Assembly: GCF_041734735.1 (NCBI RefSeq)
Contig: NC_134878.1
Span: forward strand, 18,136,202 to 18,200,201
Length of the DNA stretch: 64,000 nucleotides
Direction of reading: 5' to 3'
DNA from: Babylonia areolata
Taxonomy: Eukaryota > Mollusca > Gastropoda > Neogastropoda > Buccinidae
The notes under the pieces were generated by a model. That model did not search any database. It was not told the origin of the DNA and worked only from the letters and a program-made list of their open reading frames with translations. The translations under genes were made by a program, and so were the position numbers. This document shows, piece by piece, positions 26,089-40,500 of the stretch (the stretch's first letter is position 1; each line of letters opens with the position of its first letter).

Positions 26089-29000
26089 TTAAACAGATCT
26101 TGAACTCTTTACCTCATGCACCCCATTCACACCAGAATCACCGCTGCCCCCCTCCTGTTTCTGTTTCTTGTTCTCCAGATCTTCCTCCTCCTTTTTCTCT
26201 TCCTCCTCAGGTTTCCTCTGTTGGAACAGAAAACTGCCGTTTAGGGTCTGAAACTCTGAAAAATGTTATACTAATAACAGGCAATGTGACAAAAAACTGT
26301 AACTTTGGGGCCAAATGTTTACAAGGCCAGGAGTGATAAAGCAGTACAGGAAACTCTCCATCTACGGAAGCTAAAAGGTAAGAAACACTAACCTGAAGTT
26401 CAGTGCTTTTGTTTTATTTCAAACAGCAATCTACAATACATGCTTATAAAACAAACTTTTTAATGGCCCTTATAACCAAGCTGCTCATTCTACAGTGGAC
26501 GAACACACATTTGACATTCAGAATGAAGTTTTAAGAAAGTGTTGAAATAAATAAGACATTTGGAATGGACTTTTAATAATGGTTAAACAAATCAGACATC
26601 TGGAATGGATTTTTAAGAAAACTTCAACAGTTTATGTTTGCATGTTCTATTAAAAAAAAAATTTTTTTTAAGTGTTTGATGCCTATGAATGGCGTAATGA
26701 ATGAAAAAACTAAAAAATCAATTACCTTTTTCCTGATTAGATGGCTGATATCCATGGTCTTTTGAGGCTCCTGGCAAACAAGAAAAACAATTGATTAACA
26801 CATTATTAGTAACATATGTTCACATCACATTCTAACCATGAAATCCCCCTAGTTCATCTTCCAGGACACAAGAGAAAACTCACCGTTGATTTAACTGGTG
26901 ATTTTGAACTTGTTCCAGCAAACCCCGTCTCTGATGTCTGCAAAACAGAAGGAAAAACTATGCATCAATGAATTCAATATTATCACATGATACAAGGAAT
27001 CACAAGTACAGCCGATTCCTGCCACTGATAGACGGAACTATCTTATCAACCACAAGAAATTAGGTTAGTGCAACGTTTTGAGATAAATTTGAAATGCTGT
27101 GAATACTTTGTTGCAACTCCAAAAAGTGTACCCTACCTGTGGGAAGCAGACAATCTGAAAAGCTAAAATATCACCTTCTGTATCTTGAACATGAACACAA
27201 AAAGTGTAGGTATTCATAGTGCTTATAAATATATTCTTATAAAAACTCTCACATCTGTACTGGGGAGATATGCATGAGAAAAGACACGTAGGTCACACGC
27301 ACATGCTCATATCAGTCCTCTGCTATGGCATCAATTCCATTCATGTTATTTGACTAAAGAGGCTAATAATAAATGTTGAGGTTTTTTTTTTAACAATTAT
27401 CTGAATGCCTTTAGCACATGCCTCACAAACAAGTGACCACAAAATACTGACTGAATCGGGGATAGCAGAAAAGATGGTCCCCATAGCCTGCTTGGCCATA
27501 TTCTTGATATCCTCCATGCTCTTGTTCTCGTCCTCTGCATCTCTGATCTGTGGTTAAAATGGATAAGCATTCAAGAATGACGTGAAGTAACGAAAAACTG
27601 GTGTAGTTAATATCAGTATTTGTCACTTCTTATAAAACATTACAGGGGAATCAAATGACAGGAAAGCACAGATACACCTGGGTCAAAGATGCCAACCATG
27701 AATTTTGTCCTCTTACAAGCTGACAGTGTCCTGTGACCACAAAACACTGACTGAATCAGGATGGCAGAAAAGATGGTCTAATATCTTAGATGAACAGACT
27801 ATAAATAAATAGATGAACGAATCCCGTGTATGAAATTTGATCCCCCACTGTTAAAAGCACAAAAATCATATCAGAAATCAATCCTTTCAAGTCTAATAAT
27901 TAGCCACTGATCTCTCATATTCAAACTTGTGTGAAGTACAAGTACGATCCTGTTGATCATCTTAGCTCCAACTTTTCTTTTACCAGCATGTCATACCTTT
28001 TCTTTGATTTCTGGAAGGATGTCAAGAATTTCGGTGATTTCTTGCTGTGCACTTTCAGCTGGTTCCATGGTCTGTGAAGGACCTGCAGAGAACATTCATG
28101 AAATTCAATCAACAAAACCTCACCTGTATTAAATTTTCAATAACATGTGTACTTGCAAAAACACATAACTGGTAAAGAGAGGGTGCAATAAAATGTACAA
28201 AAAGCTGAACACTGGTGGGAGGGAGACTAAGTAGTGGGCTAGTGAATTACAAATCAGCATCACTATAACTTTAACAAAACCATTGCACACCGAACAGGAT
28301 GGACAAAAAATGAATCAATTCAGAACTATTTCTATCAGGATGTGCCCTGCTAAAGACAGGAAAAAAAAGAAGTACTTACTTTTTGCAGGTTTTTCTTCAA
28401 CAATGGCCTTCAGTTTTTCTGAAAGAGAAAGACTCGTGCGAAATACTGAGCTCCAGATACAAGCAGACAGACATAGGTCACAACAAAATGATTAATACAA
28501 AAAAGATTATGCTCAGAAAGTAATGTTCATTGCCCTGCACATGTCTCAAATCATTTCATTTCACTCTGAAATGTAAACCATTAGGATGTTCAGTCTTACA
28601 CTTCACATTACTTGAGTCTGGTGGCTGTTTTTTTCTGTTTGTTTTTTAAAGTAATTTTGCCTGAATACAGTCTGTAAATACCTTCCATCTCATATTGAAG
28701 CAATATCAACTTCTGAACCATATGCTGTTCCACAACCGACATGCTTCTTGATGCTTCATAAATGAGGCTAAAATGCTACTGCTGCAATTAGACAGGCAAG
28801 CTATTTATGCGTATTACTAGTCAACCACAAAGGCTGTACCAAAACCAAAGAATGTAAAAACAAAATCATGTCTTTTCATCACTCACCCATCTTTGTCTCT
28901 AAACATGTCACCGCAGAGGCAAAGGACTCTTTGGCTTTGTCAAGCTGCTTGCTCATCTGACATGCCAAACCCAGCTGGTAGTATCTGTTGGCTTGTTAAG

Positions 29001-32000
29001 GGGAAAAGTCAAACAATCATGGAGAGAAAAGATTCTGGGTAAAAGCAACACCAATGACTGGAAAGTAAACACTGGTAACACATACTTTATTATCTAAGCA
29101 TTAAAATCTTAGAATTTTTATAGCTCTGATATTACAAATCATGATTAAAAGCAAGAAGTCATGAAATCTGAAAGTTACAAAGACCATTCAAATATTTTTG
29201 CCCAACCAATCCTAATACCTGATCCTCTCAAACACACACATGCAAACATGTGATGGAGTCTCCCGTCGGTCCGATGGATGAGTAGGCAGACAGACCTATC
29301 TGTCAGTGCGTGTCCTCATATGGGAGAAGAGGCCGATTTTCGATGCGCAACACTTCCCACAGGTGTTGCAAGGGAAAACGTCTCCAGAAGTTGAGCCCTG
29401 CTTCCTTCGTTCACACTTCTCCTTAATGGCCAGTGTTCCGTTTTCAAACGTCTTTATGCCACTAGAGCACAGAATCCTCCAGCGAGAGCGGTCAAGGGCA
29501 TCAGTTTCCCAAGAAGTGATGTCTATGTCACAGGCTTTGAGGTTCGTCTTCAAGGTGTCCTTGAAGCGCTTGCAGGGTCTTCCTAGTTCGCGGTGACCTT
29601 CCTTCAGCTGGCCATACAAAAGCATCTTCAGGATCCTGCTGTCTGTCATGCGGACAGCGTCCTGTCCAGCGAAGCTGTCAATGGATCAGCCAGCTTTTGA
29701 TGCTGGGCAGGCTGCTCCTCTCTAGAACCTGGAGGTTGGAGACCGTGTCTTGCCACTTTATGCTGAGGATCTTTCGTAGGCATCTCTGGTGAAACTGCTC
29801 AAGTTGCTGAATGTGACGGTGATACGTCGTCCATGTTTCACAGCAGTTCAACAAGGTGGTCAGCACAACAGCTTTGTAGGTTTCGATTTTGGTGCTGAGC
29901 CTGATGCCTTTATTGTTCCACAGCCTGTTGTTGAGTCTGCCAGCGTCAATTCTGCATCAAGGGCTCCGTTGCTGCATAGGGTGCTGCCCAGGTAGCAAAA
30001 CTTGTCGACTGACTTGATTTCTGCGTCATCGATCTTGACTGCAGGTGGGGGGAGACACTGGCATTCTGTGAGCTAGCTGGTTGGTACATGGACTCGGTCT
30101 TGCTGAGGGTGATGGTGAGTCCAAAGCGCCTGCAGGAGGTTGAGAACCTGTCCATAATAAACTGCATGTCCTCATGGGGGTGTGCAGCAAGCGCGCAGTC
30201 ATCAGCAAAGAGGAACTCTCAACAGTGCCTCAAACACCCTGGACCTGGCATGGAGTTGCTGCTAGTTGAAAAGTTTGCCATCTGTGCAAAACTGAATGCA
30301 GATGCCCCGGTCAGTCTTGGAAGGCGTTAATCAGCATGGCACTTGGCAGAGAAGAGAATGGAGAACAGTGTGGGTGCCAGGACGCAGCCCTGCTTCACTC
30401 CATTTACCACAGGGAACGGATCCGACATGTCAGTATTTTCCTGTACTCTCACCTGATTGCCATCGTGGAATGACGCAATCAGCTGGATTAGGCTCTCTGG
30501 GCAGCCGAACTTTAGGAGGATCTTCCACAGACCATGGTGGTTTACCGTGTTGAAGGCCTTACTCAGGTCTACAAAGACCATGTGGAGCTCCTTGTTTTGC
30601 TCACGGCACTTCTCTTGCATCTGGCGTACGGCAAACACCATGTCACATGTTCCCCTGCCTGAGCGGAAGCCGCACTGTGCTTCACGGATGACTGTGTTGG
30701 AGACATGGTCAACCAGTCTGTTCAGTATGATGCGGGTGAAGATCTTGCTGGCGATGCAGAGGAGAGAAATTCCACGGTGGTTATCGCAGTATGTTTTGTC
30801 TCCCTTCCCTTTGTAAATGTGGACAATTGAAGCATCCTTGAAATCTCCCAGATAGACTGGAACAGGGCGGTCAGCAAACATGTATGCATGACCTATTATC
30901 ATTAAAACATATCAAACTACAGACTGGAGCATGCTAAAAAGTGAAACATTCAAGCATCTAAGGATACGTTTCAGCGATGGCACGGTCACAAGAGTCAAGG
31001 TGTTTTTTCTGTATCTCCAGGCAGCTCTCCAGGTCACTGATGGCCTGTTCATACTGCTCACTCTCCAGACTGACCTCACCCAGCTTCAGATGGGCCTCAG
31101 CTGCCTTCAGCTGAGACACCTTGGATGAGTCCCTGTCAGAAAAGTGTTCATATTATGATTTAAGGCTGGTGGGTGGGTTGAAGCAGAGATGAACAGGTCT
31201 TATCTACATGTGAAGTTTAAATCCCATCCATGTATGTTCACTGTCCACATCTCATGTGATACCTTCATTTAGGCTGGTCCTCTGGGGTTCCTTTCCTGGT
31301 GTTTCTGGGGTTTCTCCAGCTTCTTTTCTGTGGTGTTGATTAGGCATTTGAAGTTAAAACAAGTACGACAAAAAACACGTTCTGGATATTGTTCATTGTC
31401 AAGTTCAAGTTCTTAGTTGCCAGATCCCCCCAAATAAAGACACAGAGCTGCCAGATAAATGTTCAATTCAAGGAGCATTTATTCATTACTGTTATTTATA
31501 CCTCAGCAGACTGCTCATGGGCATGTCAGAGCTGAGAACGCTTCATACCAGCCCCATAGCACCTGGGTAAAAGTATAACCAGAAAAGAAAATTAGGCACA
31601 AGTACAATCATTCATCCACAAATCTAGGACATGCTTCTGCCTTAACCATTACATCACCTTTTCACCAAATTGTTTAGTACACAAAACTATATAACAGATG
31701 AACAAAAAAAAACAAAAAAAACCTACAGGCAACCTGAGCAACACAACAGAAACTTGAGTAAGATTGCTCAATTATCAAGTAAAAAAACAATGAGTGGTTC
31801 AGGTTTTCTAGAAAAGATATTGATCATTAGACCAGCAAAGCAGGAAATAAAACAGAAAGAAATGACAAAAGGAAAGGCCAGGAGCAATATATCAAATTAT
31901 GCTGCTTACACAGCCCAGCCAACGGCAAATGGGCCATTTCAAGGCCTGAAGAAAGTGATTAATTGGAATTTTCAGGCACATAATTTTCAGAAGGTGGTGA

Positions 32001-34469
32001 TGAAATGAAATTATGGTGCTTAGAGCCTCGCCGACCACTAAGGCCATCTCAAGGCTATCGCCGCGTTAATAACTACTTCTCGAACGATGGGCTGAGCACT
32101 TCAACAGTGTCTTAAATCGCCCTTCCTCCATAAATGATGAAGCCATAGACCGTCTCCCACAAGTCCCCACCAACGAAGCACTGGACGATCCGCCAACACT
32201 TCTTGAGACCCAGAAAGCAATCCGTCTGCTATCCAGTGGCAAAGCACCTGGCTCAGACTCCATACCAGCAGAGGTCTACAAGGATGGAGGCACTGTGCTG
32301 ACTGAGAAGCTTCATCAGCTGTACTCACTCATGTGGAAAGAAGAGACGATCCCCCAGGATTTCAAAGATGCATCTATCATTCACTTGTACAAGCGAAAGG
32401 GGAACCGGCAAGCCTGTGATAACCATCGGGGCATTTCCTTGCTCTCCATCGCAGGCAAGATACTTGCCAGGATCCTACTAAACCGCCTCACAGCACACCT
32501 TGACCAAGGTCATTTGCCTGAGAGCCAATGTGGATTCCGGAAAGAGCGCGGAACCACCGACATGGTGTTTGCTGCAAGGCAGCTGCAAGAGAAATGTCAG
32601 GAGCAAAATGCTGATCTGTTCTCCACCTATGTCGACCTCACTAAGGCCTTTGACACCGTGAGTAGAGAGGGACTGTGGAAGATCATGGCCAAGTACGGAT
32701 GCCCTCAGAAATTTATTTCCTTGGTCAGCCAATTCCATGAAGGTATGCAGGCTCGAGTCCAGGACAATGGCGAAACATCTGCTCCTTTTGCTGTCACAAA
32801 TGGTGTCAAGCAAGGCTGCGTCCTGGCTCCAACGCTGTTCAGCCTCATGTTCTCTGCAATGCTTACTGATGCCTTCAGAGATGGCGATGTTGGAATCGGC
32901 CTAAAGTACCGAACAGATGGCAAGCTGTTTAACCTCAGAAGGCTTCAAGCAAAAACGAAGGTCATGACAGACATCATCAGAGACTTTTTGTTTGCTGATG
33001 ACTGTGCCCTCAACGCTGGATCTGAAGCTGACATGCAACTCAGCGTCGACAAGTTTGCCACTGCCAGCAGGAACTTCGGCCTTACCATCAGCACGAGGAA
33101 AACTGAAGTTCTCCATCAGCCAGCCCCAGGGAAACCCTACGTTGAGCCCAACATCACAGTCAACGGTCAGAGACTCAGTGCGGTGGAGCGGTTCACATAC
33201 CTTGGCAGCACACTGTCACGAAATGCGACCATCGACGATGAAGTGAATGTCAGGATTGCAAGAGCAAGTGCAACTTTTGGTAGACTCAGTGCAAATGTCT
33301 GGAACAGAAGAGGCATTAGTCTTGAGACCAAGCTAAAGGTCTACAGAGCAGTAGTTCTCCCCACACTACTGTACGGCTGCGAAACTTGGACAGTGTACCA
33401 ACGACATGCCAAGAAGCTGAACCACTTCCACACAACATGCCTCAGGAAGCTACTGAACATCAAGTGGCAAGACAGGACCCCAGACACAGAGGTGCTCGCA
33501 AAAGCCACCCTTCCCAGCATCTTCACCATCCTGATGCAGTCCCAGCTTCGCTGGGCTGGACACGTGGCGCGCATGCCAGACCATCGGCTGCCCAAAAGGC
33601 TCTTCTATGGTGAGCTGCAACAAGGGAAGAGATCACACGGAGGTCAGCGTTTGATATCAACCCTGACTCCTGGGAGGAATCTGCAGTGGACCGTAACAAA
33701 TGGCGCGCTGTTGTGCACAAAGGCGCCAAGTTGTGCGAGGCCAACAGGACTGCTGCAGCTGTTCAGAAGAGGCAGGCCAGAAAGTCACGGGCAAACAAGC
33801 TCCCTGACAATGATATGCCTGTCTTTGTCTGCCCCAACTGTCAGCGAACATTTCATGCGCAGATTGGACTATTCAGCCATCTGCGCACTCACAGATAGAC
33901 TCATGAGTATCCTTCCCCCTACCCCACCACCACCCTCCCCCCATCCCCCATCTGGATGACAACGATGGTCATCATCGATCTCGATGGACACACCACCAAC
34001 TACTACAAGGATAAAAAAAACAACCAGAAGGTGGGGATACTATTTATACTGAAAGAGACCCTGGCATCACCACAGGGGATTTGTACAGCATATCTAAAAC
34101 TAAACTTACTTGCTGTAAATGATCTTGGCCAGTTCAAGCATCTCCCATGACAACTGTAGGTTGGAGACATCATCAGGGTCCTGCAACATTGACAGCAACC
34201 CAGTTTGGAACCCAGTCACTGACTGCTTCACAATTCTTCCAGCCTTTTTTCCCCTCTGGTCAAGTTACTCTATATTCATTTTAAAAAAATATATATATAA
34301 AAAAAATTGTGGGGCACACCTGCCAGCTGAGTCAGGAGTTTGGTAGTTTACTTCTGATTCACTGCCATCATTTTCAAATGCCCCATTACTGACATCACTT
34401 TATCTATTATCACTTTATTTAGAAGGCTGCTGTTAAGTACACATGTATGTTAAAATGTATGTATGCATA

Positions 34470-34526
<57 letters not shown>

Positions 34527-37500
34527 GTTTAGTCACATTTTGTTGTGTGTATGTAATATTGATGTAATGTGTTATGTTAACAAGTGTTTTTGTAAAGCAC
34601 CAAGAGCAGATTTCTGGATGGTGTGCTATATAAGTATCCATTATTATCTGTTGGACTTTGAGCTATAACTCAAAAATGCTCTGTACTTTGGAAACAAAGT
34701 AATAAATGTTTGCAGTAATTAACACACATACACAAATTGAGGAGATAACCTTTTATCATCTGGATAATATTAAAGCAACTGACCTTGACAGCAACTAAAC
34801 ATTTTTTTGGTGTTGCTATAGAGAAACTAGTTATGCACTTCATCCAGGTCCACTATTCAAGTTACAGTATTTGTAGAATTAAAAATATCCTGTTTCTACA
34901 CTGGAAAGCAAGAAAAGCACAAATATATGAAAATGTCAGGCTCTGCAAAGTAATACTAGACAAATACAACAGCAAAAATGAAAACAAATAAAAAAAAAAA
35001 AAAAAACCACACACCCAAAAAATACACATGACTAAACAGCTGAGTAACTGCTTGCACAAAATGAGTGACTCACTTCATCTTCCTGACTTCCGGCTTCTTC
35101 CGCTCCTTCCCCTTCCTCTTCGCCTTCCTCCTCTTCCTCTTCATCTCCTTCCTCCTCTTCCCCTTCCTCTGTATCGTCCATTGCCTGATCTTTTGAAGTG
35201 GCACCTGAACACATTTCATCTCACACAATGCACTTTAACTGCTGCTTCAGTCCATCATACCAGGCATTTGTACCACCCACCAGAACATGGGCATCAAGAC
35301 GAGGCTGCCCTAATAAGTGTTAACCACAAGTGTAACAAGAATAACTTCATAATTCCTACAGGCCTTAGTCTCAGTCTCCCCATTTCATCATAACTTGTCA
35401 ATACATTTTAAATCTTCACACTACAATAGCTAATGGCCTATGCTTATTTTTGTTAACATGATCCTGTTTCTGCATACTATTAACTGCAAGACCACATTCA
35501 AAATTCATACTCTGATAGTGCTGAACATGACAATTACGCACACCGTATTAAGGACATGCAAACATGGATACTGTGATGAGCATTTTTCATCTGAGGCATG
35601 TGAGGCTGTTATGGTCACACAAATGCACAGAAAATATTCATCAATACCAAGAATCTTCAAAATAACTGGATTAAGCTAACAGCTACAGCACCTTTACAAT
35701 ACTAAAAACAAAATTCAGGCCCGACTATTCATTCAATACTTTAAGTTCAACATTTCTTTATCAAGAACTAAATACCAGCATGGTTATATCAGAAATTTCA
35801 TGTTTGCTCATTTCCAGCTTTGACTGAATAAAACCATGCACAGTCATGCAAATCAGAAGGGAAATGAGAAAAACAGTAAAGTGCACAACATCAGTACAAA
35901 TTGACAGTGTTCAAATGTTAATAACAAAACTGGACCAAAATGAGAGAAAACAGAGATGCCATTCAATGACAAAAATACGGGAAGGAACAAAAGAGCTCAA
36001 ATGTTTCATTCTCTTAAATATACAAGTTCACAAGCAACTATTTCAACAATCTGCCTAATTCCAATCAGGTGAAAAATGTTTTGTTTTAAACTTCCTTGTC
36101 ATTTCAACTATAATTCAAGTCAGATAAGGACAGGTCAATTAGACATAATGTTCTCCAAACATGCATCCATGTTTAATGCAGCTAGGTTTTGTTTTTCAAA
36201 ATCATCAAATTCACAACACCTGAATTAAGCATTTTATACAAGTTAGACAATTCCTAGAGTTTAAAGAAAAATGTTAAAAGGGGAGATGGAAAAAAACAGC
36301 AAACAAGGAAACAAAGTTGACACACAATCTTATTACTCTCATTCCACTCCAAATACAGACAAAAAACAGACCAACCAAGGAAACAAGTTGACACACAATC
36401 TTATTACTCACTTTCCACTCCAAATACAGACAAAAACAGACCAAACAAGGAAATAAAGTTGACACACAATCTTATTACTCGCTGTCCACTCCAAATACAA
36501 ACAAAAAAAAACCGACAAAAAACCAACAAGGAAACAAAGTTGACAAAATCTTACTCGCTTTCCACTTCCAATAGACAAAAAACAGCAAACAAGGAAACTA
36601 AGTTGACACAATCTTACTCGCTTTCCACTTCAAATACAGACAAAAAAACAGCAAACAAGGAAACAAAGCTGACACAATCTTACTCGCTTTCCACTTCAAA
36701 TACAGACAAAAAACAGACCAAACAAGGAAACAAAGTTGACACAATCTTACTCGCTTTCCACTTCAAATACAGACAAAAAACAGACCAAACAAGGAAACAA
36801 AGTTGACACACAATCTTATTACTCACTTTCCACTCCAAATACAGACAAAAAACAGCAAACCAGGAAATAAAGTTGACACACAATCTTATTACTCGCTTTC
36901 CACTTCAAATACAGACAATAAACAGCAAACAAGGAAACAAAGTTGACACACAATCTTATTACTCGCTTTCCACTTCAAATACAGACAAAAAACAGCAAAC
37001 AAGGAAACGAAGTTGACACACAATCTTATTACTCGTTTTCCACTTCAAATACAGACAAAAAACAGACCAAACAAGGAAACAAAGTTGACACAATCTTACT
37101 TGCTTTCCACTTCAAATACAGACAAAAAACAGCAAACAAGGAAACAAAGTTGACACTAATCGTACTCGCTTTCCACTTCAAATAGAGACAAAAAACAAAC
37201 CAAACAAGGAGATAAAGTTGACATCTACACACACTTGTTACTTATTCAAAAGTTACTCCCCATCCACTCCAAATACAAACACCAGTGAAACATTATGGTC
37301 ACTGGAAAGGAAACTATGGTCACTGAAAAAAACAGGATTCATGCAAGTGAATGTGGTTCAACAAAACGTGCTGAAAACATCCAGAAAATGTCAACAGTTG
37401 TGGAAGGGTTGAACTTGATCCTTGTCACCTGTCTCAGGCTCATCCCCATCCCCTGTCTCTTCGGCATTAGCAGCTCCATCAGTCTCATCTCCAGTCTCTT

Positions 37501-40500
37501 CAATCACAATCCCAGCCACTTTCTTTTCAATTAAACTATGTTTGCACGAGTCTGAAACATCTTCAGACTTTTCTTTATCATCAGCCTCCATGTCTTCCGG
37601 CTTTCCCTCTCCATCTTTGTTCTCTTCTGCCATTTCGCTCTCATCTTTTTCTGTTGCCTTCTTCAATGCACCAGCAAAAGTGGCCTCTCCAGATTCAGTC
37701 TTTTTACCGGAAGCCAGTAAAGCCTGATTGCTGATTTCATCCTCTGACATGGCATCCACCACCTTCATCCTGAGCTCCATACGTTCCTCTTCTACACACA
37801 TCCAGAAACAACGCCAACCACATCCAACGATAATAAATTGAGTTTCAATACCCCACTTTAAACTGCTCATACTAAATTTGTTCCATCAAAAAGTAAAAGA
37901 AATCTTATAAATCTCCTTAGCCAAGAAAGAGATAGGGAAACTATATCCTGATGTGGTTTGACTAGCCACACAAGTACTTCACAGGAAGAGATTAAATCTG
38001 CATAAAGATTCGAGCAAAGCAGCATTATAACTGCACATAAGCTACTGACAGAATGTTATTTTTAGCTAACAGTAACTGCGTATTACATTATGTACCAACA
38101 GCTATAAATCACTGAAAACTACCCAGGAACCACATATTGACTGGAAAACTACAAAATCTGATTAATTCTTGACCCGTAACAGACACTTCCACAGTCTCAA
38201 AAATATATCCACAACTTCTATCAAAATCCTGCTGAAACTAGTGAAAGAAACCAATTGCAGCAAAACAAAAAACCTGGGACATTATACTAGAACCACTGAA
38301 CAGGTGTGCCCACTGGTAACAGTTTGCCACTAAACTGTTGTTCTAAAATCTAATCTCCAGCCTGTTGATGGCACATAACTTTCAAACATATCCTTCTGCC
38401 AGTTTTACAACAGCTGCATCATCCTAAAACCGATCTTTGTCAAGGAATGGGGATGGACTTTAATTACAGTCAGCCATCACCTTATACCTCATACATCTAC
38501 ATGCTTTCTGGTGTTTTTTTGTTTGCTTTTTGAGAGAGAAAATAGATTACACAAAACTACACACAAAAAATATCCACCAATCTTTGTTATTCATAAGCAA
38601 GGTGTAAAGAATTTAGACTTGAAGCCAACAACAATACACTATACAAATTCACACTCTTGCACATGACATGACAAATCAGCTATTCACATCCATGTGAAAA
38701 CACAAAAATAAATGTTTGAAATCTCCATACCATCCACTTTGTCTGGAGGTTCAAACTGGTCTTTGTTGTTAGGTCCCCCCTCATCATCTGCATCCACATC
38801 CACTGCAAAAAAGTCATGGCAGAATCAATTTGCAAGACATACTCAAATGAACAGAACTGAATGATTTTCTGTTGCTTATGATATTGATACATAATTATAT
38901 AGTACCTACCCTTGGTCGGAGACCAAGCTCTGAGCACTTTACAAACTCCGGGTCATTTGCACAACAGGCTGCCTGTGTAGAGCCGACTGATGGCTGTCAT
39001 TCAGATTTCAGGCATGCACACATACACACTCAAACATGTAACATTTTATGTGTATGACCATTTATTTACCCCGCCATATAAGGCAGCTATACTCTGCTCT
39101 GGGGGGTGCACATGCTTGGTATGTTCTTGTTTCCATTACCCACCAAAGAACACTGACATAGATTACTGGATCTTTAACAATAACACGTATATGTGATCTT
39201 CTGCAATCTATTTTTATCCACTCACATGGACAAGCCAAACATCACAACCATTATAACCATTATCAACTTCAAATAATAAAAATAAAAATCCATGCATATA
39301 TAATCATAAAAACTTTCCTTCAGTGGTAAAAGATAAATGTGTGAGTATGTTTGTGAATGGAGAATCCATGCATGCACAAGTGCTGATTTATAATACACAA
39401 TTATCTTCAACAGAAGTAGCTCAGGCAATATCCTGTCCTTTCAAACTATTGACATCTACCCTGCTTCAAAGTCTTGAAGTAAAACAGTGAATACATAATA
39501 TACTTTTCAAAATTCTTTTATTTTCTGTATCAAGCTTTAACATTTTTTTTTTAATCTAAAAGACAGATGTTTCATTCTATTTTCAATTGCTAAATAAAAA
39601 CAAAAAGCAAGTTTCCAAGTCCAACCCTCCAAAAAATCTAACACACCATACACACAAGCAGTTTGATCACTTGTCACTGTCAGCTGAATGTTGTGGCTGA
39701 AGATAATAACAAACACTGTGGTACAGACTTTTAGCAATTAACTAGTCACAGAAGTACATGTAGATTCATGCACAAGCAGATGTTCATCATTCTCACCTCC
39801 CTCCAGGGCATTGCCTAGCACATCTTGTTCCATTCTGGACAGATCCAACAAAGCACTTCCATAGTTGAAGTATGCTCCTGCACACTCTTTGGCCATTTCA
39901 CCAAAGGCAGAAGATCTGTAGAACAGGACAAATTATTTACTCCTGAGACAGCAGAAAATACATAACGAATCTTTCCCCTTTCATTACAAACTCATAAAAC
40001 CATGGACATACTTAGCATGTACAGAGGGCAACTTTTTACACTGATTAATTTGAAAGAGACAGAGTATACATGTATACATTATTCTATACATGTGTGCATG
40101 TACATGCATGGTTATGTGTCACTATATGACTATGAGTGTGTGTGCAAGCATGTTCACAATAACATGTACTTGTAACTAAGTATGTATGAATATATCAAAG
40201 ATGTGTGCAAATATAATTTTGTACATGTTTTAAAATTCAACATAACTTTTTAAACTTACTTAAAGTTAAACCCAAAGTGAAAACTCACAATATCTGACAG
40301 GCATCTTGGAATTGCTGTACAGCTGTGGGTATTTCTTGACAGATGAGATTCCGCTTCCCTTGTGCAAGTAGTTCTTGAGCTTTTTCTTGGGCATCCATTC
40401 TGAAATCATTAGAAATCAATATATTCAATATCTGAAAACATCTGAACACACACAAAAAAAACAACCTTACCCTTCACCGAAAAAAAACTATATCTTAATC

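Noticed and set aside
35028-35393. Plus-strand Pro/Leu-rich frame
   Set aside because: Antisense shadow of the Glu-rich NASP exon 6.
36271-37232. Repeated open frames on both strands (e.g. [11 protein letters not shown] repeats)
   Set aside because: They come from the minisatellite unit length; both strands are open and neither has family features.
37422-37727. Plus-strand Ser/Pro-rich frame of 101 codons
   Set aside because: Antisense shadow of the acidic NASP exon 5.
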